NCBI RefSeq assembly: GCF_004340945.1
Contig: NZ_SLYD01000001.1
Location: 620,001 to 684,000, forward strand
Source of the DNA: Sphingomonas sp. PP-F2F-A104-K0414
Lineage (GTDB): Bacteria > Pseudomonadota > Alphaproteobacteria > Sphingomonadales > Sphingomonadaceae
Direction of reading: 5' to 3'
Length of the DNA: 64,000 nucleotides
Numbering within the stretch: position 1 is the first letter of the stretch; the number at the start of each line of letters is the position of its first letter. Below are positions 28,043 to 36,381 of the stretch, one piece after another. The notes beneath the pieces are model-generated. The model ran no database searches and had not been told where the DNA came from. It worked only from the letters and a program-made list of their open reading frames with translations. Position numbers and translations under genes: made by a program.

Positions 28043-30187
28043 TTAGTCCAGTTCGAGGATCACCTGATCCACCGCGAGACTATCACCCGTCTTCGCGGCA
28101 ACCGACTTCACCGTGCCCGTCTTCTCGGCGCGGAGGATGTTCTCCATCTTCATCGCCTCGACCACCGCCAGCGGCTGCCCCGCCTCGACCTTGTCACCGG
28201 CCGCGACGTCGAGCCGCACCAGCAGCCCTGGCATCGGGCAGATCAGGAACTTCGACAGATCGGGCGCGACCTTCTCGATCAGGTGCGCGGTGTACGGCGC
28301 GACGCGGGCGGGCAACACGCGCGCGACGTGGCTTGCGCCGCGGGTCGTGAGCTTGAAGCCGGCGCGGGCCTTGGCGATGCGGATCGTCAGGTGCTCGTCG
28401 CCGTCGATCCCATGGCCGTCCGCGACGACCATGCGGTCGCCGGGCGTGTATTCGAGCGCAAGATCGAGGTCTTCGCCATCGACCATGATGCCGTCGGTCG
28501 AGACGGTCACCGCGTGGTCGGTCTTGTCGATCGTCACCACCCAATCCGCCGGCGGGCGAAGGCGCTTGCCGAGCTGGCCGTCGATACGGCGCGCACGATC
28601 GGCTTCCGCGGTGGCGGCGAAGGCGGCGACTGCGGCGAGCGTCTTGAGGAGTTCGGCGTTGGCGGGGGCGCCGTGGAAGCCCTCGGGATATTCCTCGGCG
28701 ATGAACCCCGTCGTGAGTGCGCCCGACTGGAAGCGCGGATGCTGCATGATCGCCGAGAGGAAATCGATGTTGTTGCCGGGGCCTTCGAGCTCGAACGCGT
28801 CGAGTGCGGCGATCTGCGCGGCGATCGCACCGTCTCGCGTTGGGGCCCAGGTGATGAGCTTGGCGATCATCGGGTCGTAGAACATGCTGACCTCGCCGCC
28901 CTCGCGGACGCCGTCGTCGACACGGACGCGAGGTTCCACGGCGGTGCCGTGTCCCCCGGAACCGATCCCATCCGCCCCCATAATGTCCGTCACCCCAGCG
29001 GAAGCTGGGGTCTCCCCGTTCGAGCCGCCTTCTCCATTACCGGGATACCCCAGCTTTCGCTGGGGTGACGGGGTTTGGAGGGGCGAAGTCTCGGGCGGGT
29101 TGTACCGAACCAGCCGCCCGATGCTCGGCAGGAACCCGCGATACGGGTCCTCGGCATACACCCGGTTCTCGATCGACCAGCCGTTGAGCTTCACGTCATC
29201 CTGCGTGAACCCGAGAGGCTCCCCAGCCGCAACACGAATCATCAGTTCGACCAGATCAAGCCCGGTGATCTCCTCCGTCACCGGATGCTCGACCTGGAGC
29301 CGGGTGTTCATCTCGAGGAAGTAAAACCCCTCCCCCGTCGTGTCCGCACCCGAGACGATCAGCTCGACCGTCCCCGCCGAATAATACCCCACAGCCTGCG
29401 CCAAAGCGACCGCCTGCTCGCCCATCGCTTTCCGCATCGCAGGCGTCACGAACGGCGACGGCGCCTCCTCGACGACCTTCTGGTGGCGGCGCTGGATCGA
29501 GCATTCGCGCTCGTTGAGATAGACGATGTTGCCGTGCTGATCGCCGATCAGCTGGATCTCGATGTGACGCGGGCTTTCGATGAACTTCTCGATGAACACG
29601 CGGTCGTCGCCGAAGCTGGCGAGCCCCTCGCGCTTGGTCGCCTCGAAGCCCTCGCGGACGTCCTGTTCGCTGTAGGCGAGCCGCATGCCCTTGCCGCCGC
29701 CGCCGGCCGACGCCTTCATCATCACCGGGTAGCCGATGCCGCCGGCGATCTCGACCGCGTGGTCCGTGCTGACGATCTCGCCGAGATAGCCCGGCACGAC
29801 GTTGACGCCCGCGGCCTTGGCGAGCTTCTTCGATTCGATCTTGTCGCCCATCGCGGCGATCGCGTTCGGGGGAGGCCCGACGAAGGCGATCCCGGCCTCG
29901 GCGCAGGCCAGCGCGAAACTCTCGCGTTCGGAGAGGAAGCCGTAGCCCGGGTGGATGCAGTCCGCGCCGGTTTCCTTGGCGGCCAGCAGGATCAGTTCGG
30001 CCTTGAGATAGCTTTCGGCGGCGGGTGCCGGCCCGAGCCGGACGGACTCGTCGGCCATCAGCACATGCGGCGCGCGTGCGTCGGCGTCCGAATAGACCGC
30101 GACGGTCTTGATGCCCATCGCCTTGGCGGTCCGCATGACGCGGCACGCGATCTCGCCCCGATTGGCGACCAGGATTTTCTTGAACAT
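28043..30187 (-). CDS. pccA: propionyl-CoA carboxylase alpha subunit (biotin carboxylase + BCCP)
   Basis: A 714-residue biotin-containing subunit that carboxylates biotin and hands CO2 to PccB to make methylmalonyl-CoA. The biotin carboxylase domain runs from MFKKILVANRGEIACRV through the ATP-grasp motif KASAGGGGKGMR (about 159) and EMNTRLQVEHPVTEE (about 286). The BT linker follows, and the C-terminal BCCP carries the biotin lysine in EAMKMEN (Lys about 680). Residues about 360-412, between RLVRYNPPE and RVRVDDGVREGGE, are foreign to the family: they are mostly encoded by a palindromic repeat (28988-29070) that keeps the frame. ATG 30187 is the family start. The cluster supplies both bioB and pccB. 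Confidence 0.93.
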   Translation of the reverse strand: MFKKILVANRGEIACRVMRTAKAMGIKTVAVYSDADARAPHVLMADESVRLGPAPAAESYLKAELILLAAKETGADCIHPGYGFLSERESFALACAEAGIAFVGPPPNAIAAMGDKIESKKLAKAAGVNVVPGYLGEIVSTDHAVEIAGGIGYPVMMKASAGGGGKGMRLAYSEQDVREGFEATKREGLASFGDDRVFIEKFIESPRHIEIQLIGDQHGNIVYLNERECSIQRRHQKVVEEAPSPFVTPAMRKAMGEQAVALAQAVGYYSAGTVELIVSGADTTGEGFYFLEMNTRLQVEHPVTEEITGLDLVELMIRVAAGEPLGFTQDDVKLNGWSIENRVYAEDPYRGFLPSIGRLVRYNPPETSPLQTPSPQRKLGYPGNGEGGSNGETPASAGVTDIMGADGIGSGGHGTAVEPRVRVDDGVREGGEVSMFYDPMIAKLITWAPTRDGAIAAQIAALDAFELEGPGNNIDFLSAIMQHPRFQSGALTTGFIAEEYPEGFHGAPANAELLKTLAAVAAFAATAEADRARRIDGQLGKRLRPPADWVVTIDKTDHAVTVSTDGIMVDGEDLDLALEYTPGDRMVVADGHGIDGDEHLTIRIAKARAGFKLTTRGASHVARVLPARVAPYTAHLIEKVAPDLSKFLICPMPGLLVRLDVAAGDKVEAGQPLAVVEAMKMENILRAEKTGTVKSVAAKTGDSLAVDQVILELD
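28988..29070. repeat. palindromic repeat, family C, inside pccA
   Basis: An 83-bp element bounded by CGTCACCCCAGCG and CGCTGGGGTGACG. It shares CCCCAGC, GCTGGGGTCTCCCCGTT and the translated peptide PSPQRKLG with the intergenic copy at 4227-4310. Here it lies within codons of pccA, between the carboxylase core and the DDGVREG segment, without interrupting the frame. Confidence 0.88.
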
Positions 30188-30239
30188 CACTCGCCCTACT
30201 CTGTGCCGTCTTGCCGGACGCGGTCCGGGTGCGGACTGG

Positions 30240-30599
30240 TTATTGGTACCACATCATCGTCTTGAGCTGCTTCGTGCGCGCTTGCGTCAGGTCGGCCCGA
30301 CACCCGGCAATCGTCATGCCCTGCGCCGAACCGCCGGCATATTGGCCGCCCTCGATCACGCACTGCGTATCGCGGAACTTGAGCCACGCACGCTGGCTCT
30401 CCAGCAGCGCGGCCGCATAGCCGAACCCGCCGCCGCGCGACCCGTCCTGCGCGTCGCGACCCTTCATGTAGGCGTAGGTCCGCTTCCACTGCGCGGCCAT
30501 CGCCGCATCCGCCCGCGCGTAACTCGTACCGGCGGACGCGTTCATCGTCGCCTGCGACTGCATCGGCGCGGCGGCCATCAAAAGTGCGATCAACAGCAT
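30240..30599 (-). CDS. LprI-like / DUF1311 family exported protein
   Basis: A 119-residue protein with a short signal peptide ([17 protein letters not shown]). The mature part carries the DUF1311 pattern [16 protein letters not shown] (residues about 66-81), a GGS turn, a second Cys (IAGCRADL) and a final TKQLKTM. The family includes the mycobacterial lysozyme inhibitor LprI, but most members have no known role. Its start overlaps the 3' end of bioB by 10 bases, so it travels in the propionate transcript; a functional link is not evident. Confidence 0.75.
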   Translation of the reverse strand: MLLIALLMAAAPMQSQATMNASAGTSYARADAAMAAQWKRTYAYMKGRDAQDGSRGGGFGYAAALLESQRAWLKFRDTQCVIEGGQYAGGSAQGMTIAGCRADLTQARTKQLKTMMWYQ

Positions 30600-31651
30600 G
30601 TCTTGGCCTCTCTCATCGGCTCCGCGCCGACCATCGGTTTCATCCCCAGCTTCGCCAGCAGCGTCGCATCGGCGCTGTCGCCGGCGTTGCCGGTGGTCAG
30701 CAGCTTGTCGCCGGTGAAGATCGAGTTCGCGCCGGCCATGAAGCAGAGCGCCTGAGTCGTCTCGGACATGCTCTCGCGCCCGGCCGACAGGCGGACCATG
30801 CTCAGCGGCATCGTGATCCGCGCGACCGCGACCGTCCGGACGAACTCGATGTCGTCGATCTGCGCCATCGGCGTGCCGGCGAGCATGTCGCCGAGCGGCG
30901 TGCCCTTGACCGGGACCAGCGCGTTGACGGGTACGCTTTCCGGGTGACGCGGCAGCGTGGCGAGCGCGTGGACGAAGCCGACGCGATCGCTGCGCGTCTC
31001 GCCCATCCCGACGATCCCGCCGCAGCAGACCGAGATCCCCGCGTCACGGACGTTCGCCAGCGTCTCCAGCCGGTCGCCGAAGGTCCGCGTGGTGATAACG
31101 TTGCCGTAATTCTCCGGCGAGGTATCGATATTGTGGTTGTAGTAATCGAGGCCGGCGTCGGCGAGCTGCTTCGCCTGGTCCGCGTCGAGCATGCCGAGCG
31201 TCATACACGTCTCGAGCCCCATCGCGCGGACGCCCTCGACCATCGCGACGACCTTCGGCATGTCGCGCGGCTTGGGGTTGCGCCAGGCGGCACCCATGCA
31301 GAAACGCTGCGATCCGGCGGCCTTGGCCTGCGCGGCGTCGGCGAGGACGGCGTCGACGTCCATCAGCTTTTCCGCCTTCAGGCCGGAGTCGGACGACGCG
31401 GACTGCGAGCAATAGCCGCAATCCTCGGGGCAACCGCCGGTCTTGATCGACAACAACGTGCAGAGCTGGACCTCGCCGATCGCGTGATGCGCGCGGTGGA
31501 CGGTCTGTGCGCGGTACATGAGTTCGTCGAACGGGAGGTCGAACAGCGTGGCGATCTCGGGCCGGGTCCAGTCGGTGCGGGCAACGGGAGCATCGCGCAC
31601 CAGGCTCGGAGCCACGGCATGTGCGAGAGTACGGAGGAGGGTATCGGTCAT
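30590..31651 (-). CDS. bioB: biotin synthase
   Basis: A 353-residue radical-SAM enzyme that inserts sulfur into dethiobiotin. The [4Fe-4S] motif is CPEDCGYC (residues about 74-81). Other conserved parts are [32 protein letters not shown], the second cluster region [10 protein letters not shown], and [11 protein letters not shown]. The C-terminal Phe/Ile-rich [16 protein letters not shown] is standard. Its start overlaps the mutase stop by four bases. A bioB without other bio genes next to pccA/pccB suggests local supply of cofactor for propionyl-CoA carboxylase. Confidence 0.96.
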   Translation of the reverse strand: MTDTLLRTLAHAVAPSLVRDAPVARTDWTRPEIATLFDLPFDELMYRAQTVHRAHHAIGEVQLCTLLSIKTGGCPEDCGYCSQSASSDSGLKAEKLMDVDAVLADAAQAKAAGSQRFCMGAAWRNPKPRDMPKVVAMVEGVRAMGLETCMTLGMLDADQAKQLADAGLDYYNHNIDTSPENYGNVITTRTFGDRLETLANVRDAGISVCCGGIVGMGETRSDRVGFVHALATLPRHPESVPVNALVPVKGTPLGDMLAGTPMAQIDDIEFVRTVAVARITMPLSMVRLSAGRESMSETTQALCFMAGANSIFTGDKLLTTGNAGDSADATLLAKLGMKPMVGAEPMREAKTCC

Positions 31652-33792
31652 TTGGCGGCTTCCTCTTGCGGGGCCATGTTGTGGCCGAGGAGTTTCAACA
31701 CGTCCTCGGCGGCCTGGATCAGGTTGGTGCCGGGGCCGAAGATCGCCTGGACCCCGGCATCGCGCAGCGCCTGATAGTCCTGTGCGGGGATAACGCCACC
31801 CGCGATCACCTTGATATCGGCGCGGCCCGCCTCGCGGAGGTAGCCGATGAGCTCGGGTATCAGCGTCTTGTGGCCGGCGGCGAGGCTCGAGGCGCCGACG
31901 ATGTCGACGTCCTTTTCCAGCGCGAGCGCGGCGGCTTCGGCGGGGGTCTGGAACAGCGGGCCGGGAACGATCTCGAAGCCGAGGTCGCCGAACATCGAAG
32001 AGACGAGGTTCGCGCCGCGGTCATGGCCGTCCTGCCCCATCTTGGCGACTAGCATACGAGGTTTGCGGCCCATCCGGCGTTCGGTCGCTTCGACGCCGTC
32101 GGTCAGGCGGGTCCAGCGCGCGTCGTCCTCGTACGCGCCGCCGTAGATGCCGGAGACGGGGGTGGGTTGCGTGCCATAGCGGCCGAACACGTCCTCCATC
32201 GCGGCGGAGATTTCGCCGAGCGTGGCGCGCGCGCGGGCGCAGTCTACGGCGAGCGCGAGGAGGTTCTCGGAGCCCTTTGCGCCTTCCCGCAAGGCGTCGA
32301 GCGCGGCGCGGCACGCTACTTCATCCCGCGCGGACTTCACCCGCTCGATGCGTTCGATCTGGCCTGCCCTCACCGCGACGTTGTCGACGTCGAGGATCTC
32401 GATCGCGTCCTGCTCGGCGAGCTTGTACTTGTTCACGCCGACGATGACGTCCTCGCCGCGATCGACCCGCGCCTGCCGGCCGGCGGCGGCTTCCTCGATC
32501 ATCGCCTTGGGCCAGCCCGCCGCGACCGCCTTCGCCATGCCGCCTTCGGACTGGATCCGCTCGATCAGGCTCCAGGCGCCGTCGACCAGCGACTGCGTCA
32601 GGCTCTCGATATAATAGCTGCCGCCGAGCGGATCGACGACCTTGGTCATCCCCGTCTCTTCCTGGATCACGATCTGCGTGTTGCGCGCGATCCGTGCCGA
32701 GAAGTCGGTCGGCAGAGCGATCGCCTCGTCGAGCGCGTTCGTATGCAAGGACTGCGTGCCGCCGAGCATCGCCGCCATCGCCTCGATCGTGGTGCGCATG
32801 ACGTTGTTGTACGGGTCCTGCTCGGTGAGCGAGACGCCCGAGGTCTGGCAGTGCGTGCGGAGCATCTTCGAGCGCTCGTCCTGTGCGCCCAACTGCGTCA
32901 TCGCGCGATGCCAGAGCACGCGGGCGGCGCGGAGCTTGGCGATCTCCATGAAGAAGTTCATGCCGATCGCAAAGAAGAAGCTCAGGCGCCCGGCGAACTT
33001 GTCGATGTCGAGCCCGCTCGTGACGCCGTACTTCACATATTCCATGCCGTCGGCGATCGTGAAGGCGAGCTCGTGGAGCTGCGTCGCTCCTGCCTCCTGC
33101 ATGTGATAGCCGCTGATTGAGATGCTGTTGAACTTGGGCATCTCGCGGCTGGTGTAGCCGAAGATGTCCGAGATGATCCGCATGCTCGGCTCGGGCGGGT
33201 AGATGTAGGTGTTGCGGACCATGAACTCCTTGAGGATGTCGTTCTGGATGGTCCCGTCGAGCAGTTTCCGGTCGACGCCCTGCTCTTCGCCGGCGACGAT
33301 GAAGAAGGCGAGGATCGGGATCACCGCGCCGTTCATCGTCATGCTGACCGACATCTTGTCGAGCGGGATGCCGTCGAAGAGGATCTTCATGTCCTCGACC
33401 GAGTCGATCGCGACGCCTGCCTTGCCGACGTCGCCGGTGACGCGGGGGTGGTCGGAATCATAGCCGCGGTGTGTCGCGAGATCGAACGCTACGCTCAGGC
33501 CCTTCTGACCGGCGGCGAGATTGCGGCGGTAGAACGCGTTGGAGGCTTCGGCGGTGGAGAAGCCCGCGTACTGGCGGATCGTCCAGGGGCGGCCGGCGTA
33601 CATCGACGCGCGGACGCCGCGGGTGAACGGCGCGAAACCGGGGAGGCCGGGGTCGGCGGTCACGTCGTCCGCGGTGTAGAGCGGCTTGACGTCTATGCCT
33701 TCGGGGGTCGGCCAGATGAGGTCGGCGCCTTTGACTTCCTTGGCGGCGAGCGCCTGCCAGTCGGCGAGGGTTGGGTTCGGTTTGTCAGTCAT
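31648..33792 (-). CDS. scpA: methylmalonyl-CoA mutase
   Basis: A 714-residue adenosylcobalamin enzyme converting methylmalonyl-CoA to succinyl-CoA. The large TIM-barrel domain has [21 protein letters not shown] (residues about 65-85) and [10 protein letters not shown] (about 228). The C-terminal B12 domain has [13 protein letters not shown] with the cobalt-ligand His at about 589, then ASSLAAGH and VIAGGVIP. It is the single-chain ScpA/MutB-like type. Gene symbols vary (scpA, mcmA, mutB). No MeaB/ArgK chaperone gene lies in the window. It is followed by bioB with a 4-base overlap. Confidence 0.95.
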   Translation of the reverse strand: MTDKPNPTLADWQALAAKEVKGADLIWPTPEGIDVKPLYTADDVTADPGLPGFAPFTRGVRASMYAGRPWTIRQYAGFSTAEASNAFYRRNLAAGQKGLSVAFDLATHRGYDSDHPRVTGDVGKAGVAIDSVEDMKILFDGIPLDKMSVSMTMNGAVIPILAFFIVAGEEQGVDRKLLDGTIQNDILKEFMVRNTYIYPPEPSMRIISDIFGYTSREMPKFNSISISGYHMQEAGATQLHELAFTIADGMEYVKYGVTSGLDIDKFAGRLSFFFAIGMNFFMEIAKLRAARVLWHRAMTQLGAQDERSKMLRTHCQTSGVSLTEQDPYNNVMRTTIEAMAAMLGGTQSLHTNALDEAIALPTDFSARIARNTQIVIQEETGMTKVVDPLGGSYYIESLTQSLVDGAWSLIERIQSEGGMAKAVAAGWPKAMIEEAAAGRQARVDRGEDVIVGVNKYKLAEQDAIEILDVDNVAVRAGQIERIERVKSARDEVACRAALDALREGAKGSENLLALAVDCARARATLGEISAAMEDVFGRYGTQPTPVSGIYGGAYEDDARWTRLTDGVEATERRMGRKPRMLVAKMGQDGHDRGANLVSSMFGDLGFEIVPGPLFQTPAEAAALALEKDVDIVGASSLAAGHKTLIPELIGYLREAGRADIKVIAGGVIPAQDYQALRDAGVQAIFGPGTNLIQAAEDVLKLLGHNMAPQEEAAK

Positions 33793-33816
33793 TACCTAGC
33801 ACCTAGTTCCCCGGCG

Positions 33817-33906
33817 AAGGCCGGGGCCCAGCCCCTCAAACACACCGCGCGCGGGAGCGCGTTCGATGCTGCGCATCGAGCCTGGGCCCCGGCCTTCGCC
33901 GGGGAA
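33817..33906. repeat. palindromic repeat, family A
   Basis: TTCCCCGGCGAAGGCCGGGG on the left and CCCCGGCCTTCGCCGGGGAA on the right are exact complements, with GGGCCCAG/CTGGGCCC inside. It sits between the enoyl-CoA hydratase stop and the mutase start, within the putative operon. Confidence 0.85.
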
Positions 33907-33922
33907 CGAGTAGCAGAAGCCA

Positions 33923-34708
33923 TCACTTGCCCGTGAACACCGGCTTGCGCTTTTCGAGGAACGCACGACCGCCTTCCATCGAGTCCGCCGAGCCGCGCGC
34001 ATCGCGCTGGTTCGCCGCCTCGGCCTGCATCGCGGTGGGGTAATCCGTCTCGTACGCCGTGGTTATCGCCCGACGCATCAGCCCGAGCGCGACCGTCGGC
34101 ATCGCCGCCAACCGCTCAGCCAGCGCGAACGCCTCCGCATCGAGTGCGTCGTCCGCGGCAACCTTGTGCACCATGCCCCAGTCGAGCGCCTTGGTCGCCG
34201 GTACCCGCTCGCCGAGCATCATCATCTCGGTGGCGCGCGCCTTGCCGATCAGGCGGGGCAGCATCCACGACGCACCACCATCCGGCACCAGCCCGATATT
34301 GACGAACGCCTGGAGGAAATACGCGGTTTCGCTCGCGACGCAGAAATCGGCGGCGAGCGCGAGGCTGCAGCCGATGCCCGCCGCCGGCCCGCGCACCGCG
34401 CTCACCACCGGCACCGCCAGGTCGGCGATCGCCGCCATCGTTGGATTGTAGCTGCCGGTCAGCGCCGCGAACGTCGCCTCGCCCGGATTGTCCGAACCAA
34501 GCGCCCCGCCGCCGACATCCGCGCCCGAGCAGAACGCGCGGCCTGCGCCCGCAATCAGCACCGCCCGCGCACCATCCAGATCGCCTAGCGCCGCACGCAA
34601 CTCCTCGAACATCGCCGGCGGTGCGGCGTTCAGCCGGTCGGGGCGGTTGAGCGTCAGTACCAGCACGTCGCCGCGCCGTTCGCTCAGGATATGCTCGTAC
34701 GCGGCCAT
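33923..34708 (-). CDS. enoyl-CoA hydratase/isomerase family protein (PaaG/PaaB-like)
   Basis: A 261-residue crotonase-fold protein. The oxyanion-hole segments are AFCSGADVGGG (residues about 58) and GPAAGIGCSLALAADFCVAS (about 106-125). The catalytic-side region is FVNIGLVPDGGASWMLPRLIG (about 136-156), where Asp in PDGG rather than Glu is typical of PaaG-type isomerases. Its position between the mutase and the epimerase suggests a role in feeding short acyl-CoAs into the pathway, but the substrate cannot be told from sequence. Confidence 0.87.
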   Translation of the reverse strand: MAAYEHILSERRGDVLVLTLNRPDRLNAAPPAMFEELRAALGDLDGARAVLIAGAGRAFCSGADVGGGALGSDNPGEATFAALTGSYNPTMAAIADLAVPVVSAVRGPAAGIGCSLALAADFCVASETAYFLQAFVNIGLVPDGGASWMLPRLIGKARATEMMMLGERVPATKALDWGMVHKVAADDALDAEAFALAERLAAMPTVALGLMRRAITTAYETDYPTAMQAEAANQRDARGSADSMEGGRAFLEKRKPVFTGK

Positions 34709-34718
34709 CAGATCTCTC

Positions 34719-35150
34719 CTAGTGCGCGCCGGTATCGCCCGGCGTCTCCATCAACTCGACCAGCATGCCGCCAAAGTCTTTCGGGTGCACGAACACGATC
34801 GGCGTGCCATGCGCGCCGATCCGCGGCTCGCCCAACACGGTCGCACCCTTCGCCTTCAGGTCGGCGACCGCCGCATGGATATCGGCCACCTCGAAGCAGA
34901 CATGATGCTGCCCACCCGCCGGGTTCTTGCGCAGGAAGCCGGCGATCGGCGAGCTCTCGTCATACGGCTCGATCAGCTCGATCTGGGTGTTCGGCGCATC
35001 GATGAAGCAAACTTTCACCCCCTGCGCTGGCAAGTCGAACGGCTCGCCGATCGCGGTCGCGCCGAGCAGCAGGCGATACGTCTCGACCGACTTCGCGATC
35101 GACGGAGTCGCTACCCCGACATGGTTGAGCCGGCCCAGCATGGCGGTCAT
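34719..35150 (-). CDS. mce: methylmalonyl-CoA epimerase
   Basis: A 143-residue VOC-fold enzyme that interconverts (S)- and (R)-methylmalonyl-CoA between the carboxylase and mutase steps. The metal-binding pattern is visible: LNHVGVAT with His at about 9, FIDAPNTQIELIEPY, GGQHHVCFEVADI with His at about 80-81, and GMLVELME with the final Glu. The length is normal. Its start overlaps the upstream 73-residue gene by four bases, so translation is coupled. Confidence 0.95.
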   Translation of the reverse strand: MTAMLGRLNHVGVATPSIAKSVETYRLLLGATAIGEPFDLPAQGVKVCFIDAPNTQIELIEPYDESSPIAGFLRKNPAGGQHHVCFEVADIHAAVADLKAKGATVLGEPRIGAHGTPIVFVHPKDFGGMLVELMETPGDTGAH

Positions 35151-35368
35151 CCTTCGATCCTCGGGCTGTCGGGCGTCCGGCGCGCCATCGCGGCGCCCTC
35201 GATCAACCCTTCGATACGGCTGACACGCTCGCGCAAGGCGACGTGACTGTCGGCCAGACGCGCCAAGCCGGCACTCAGCCCCGTGAGTTTCGCGTCGAGC
35301 CCATCGAGCCGCTCCTGATAGGTCAGCAACGCCTTGATGACGCCGAACGCCTTTTCGGTCGCGCTCAT
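35147..35368 (-). CDS. small coiled-coil protein, 73 residues
   Basis: The protein begins MSATEKAFGVIKALLTYQER and then forms one amphipathic helix with heptad-like leucines (LDGLDAKLTGLSAGLARLAD, then ...RVSRIEGLIEG). There is no membrane segment. It is joined by 4-base overlaps to the ribbon-helix-helix gene upstream and mce downstream. Its role is unknown; a partner or effector of the ribbon-helix-helix protein is possible. Confidence 0.7.
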   Translation of the reverse strand: MSATEKAFGVIKALLTYQERLDGLDAKLTGLSAGLARLADSHVALRERVSRIEGLIEGAAMARRTPDSPRIEG

Positions 35369-35673
35369 GCGGCGTGGCTCATCGGCACCGGGTCGCCCGC
35401 CAGCGCACGATCGATCGCTTCCAGCGCGCGGTCGATCGACTGTTCCATCGAATCGATCTTCGCATGCCATTGCGGCAGCATCGCCTCGATCTCCGGCAGG
35501 ATCAGCGCGAACGCCTTCTCATCCTCCCCGTCGGCGCGATCCTCCGCCGCGAGATATCGCGTCGAAGCTTCCCGGAGGACATGGCCGACGGATTTACCAT
35601 TGCTGGCAGCAAAGGCATCGAGCGCTGCCTTATGATCGGGGGAGGTCAAAAACGTCACGCGTTCGGTCTGCAT
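35365..35673 (-). CDS. ribbon-helix-helix-like DNA-binding protein, 102 residues
   Basis: The N-terminus MQTERVTFLTSPDHKAALDA fits a beta strand plus helix, and the following SNGKSVGHVLREASTRYL (residues about 24-41) fits the second helix of a MetJ/Arc fold. The rest is a long charged helix. The ATG at 35673 has AAGGAG 7 bases upstream; an earlier in-frame ATG lies inside the palindrome at 35685. The gene probably regulates its own transcript, which continues into the coiled-coil gene and mce. Confidence 0.7.
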   Translation of the reverse strand: MQTERVTFLTSPDHKAALDAFAASNGKSVGHVLREASTRYLAAEDRADGEDEKAFALILPEIEAMLPQWHAKIDSMEQSIDRALEAIDRALAGDPVPMSHAA

Positions 35674-35684
35674 GTCACGACTCC

Positions 35685-35701
35685 TTATCATGACATGATA
35701 A
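35685..35701 (-). promoter_or_regulatory. perfect 17-bp palindrome, probable operator
   Basis: TTATCATGACATGATAA is exactly symmetric about its central A. It is AT-rich in a GC-rich region and lies 12 bases upstream of the start codon of the ribbon-helix-helix gene, overlapping the region just before its ribosome-binding site. This is where an autoregulatory repressor would bind. Confidence 0.65.
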
Positions 35702-35727
35702 TGTGCGGACGATCGCGATACAACGCG

Positions 35728-36246
35728 TCATTCCGCTGGCTCCGCGGCAGGCTTGGCCGGCACCGGCGGGACGACGCCGAGTGTATAGCCACAGACGCCG
35801 AGCACCTGCCGGATCATCGCATCACCGGTCGGCGCGACGAAGTTTGCCTGTACCGCAAAGCTGGCGCCGTTGGTCGTCTCGACCCGTACCGTCTTCGATT
35901 TCACCAGGAAACTGGTCAACTTGGTGATCGCCGCGGGATCGGCGATGTACGTACCGGTCCCCGGAAACTGCCAGTTATAGGTGAATGCCGGCCCACCATC
36001 GAAGCGCACCGCAACCAGCTTGTCGGCGCCCGACCCGAGCGGTTGCGGCTGGATGAACTGGATCGACACGATCGGCTCGGAGGCGACGTCGCACTTCACG
36101 ACGAAGCGCGAGAGGCCGTCGTTACCGGTGACCGAAGCCGAGATGCTGCGCACGCCCGCCGAATTTGTGCGGTCGGCAAGCTTCCAGATTGGCGTGGGCG
36201 TGGGCGTGGGCGAAGTGGCTTGCAGGAGCAGGAGAAACGCGAGCAT
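35728..36246 (-). CDS. exported protein of unknown function, 172 residues
   Basis: A signal segment (MLAFLLLLQATS) is followed by a TPTPTP run encoded by three GGGCGT-type hexamers. The mature part has WKLADRTNSAGVRSISASV, FVVKCDVASEPIVSIQFIQP and VRFDGGPAFTYNWQF, a beta-rich pattern with two cysteines that recalls small periplasmic proteins such as type VI-associated VasI-like ones. I cannot assign it. It lies between pccB and the ribbon-helix-helix gene on the same strand, and the C-terminus is Pro/Ala/Glu rich. Confidence 0.6.
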   Translation of the reverse strand: MLAFLLLLQATSPTPTPTPIWKLADRTNSAGVRSISASVTGNDGLSRFVVKCDVASEPIVSIQFIQPQPLGSGADKLVAVRFDGGPAFTYNWQFPGTGTYIADPAAITKLTSFLVKSKTVRVETTNGASFAVQANFVAPTGDAMIRQVLGVCGYTLGVVPPVPAKPAAEPAE

Positions 36247-36266
36247 CAAACCTCCGTCCCCGTAGA

Positions 36267-36350
36267 CGTCATTACCCCAGCAGAGGCTGGGACCTCAATC
36301 CGCAAGCCCGTCCCCTGCGACCCGAGTCCCCGGCTTTCGCCGAGTCGACG
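36267..36350. repeat. degenerate palindromic repeat, family C
   Basis: CGTCATTACCCCAGCAGAGG on the left and CCGGCTTTCGCCGAGTCGACG on the right are a decayed version of the 84-bp element at 4227-4310. It lies between pccB and the exported-protein gene. Confidence 0.6.
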
Positions 36351-36381
36351 CGTCAAGGACTGGTCCACGTGACGTACCGGG

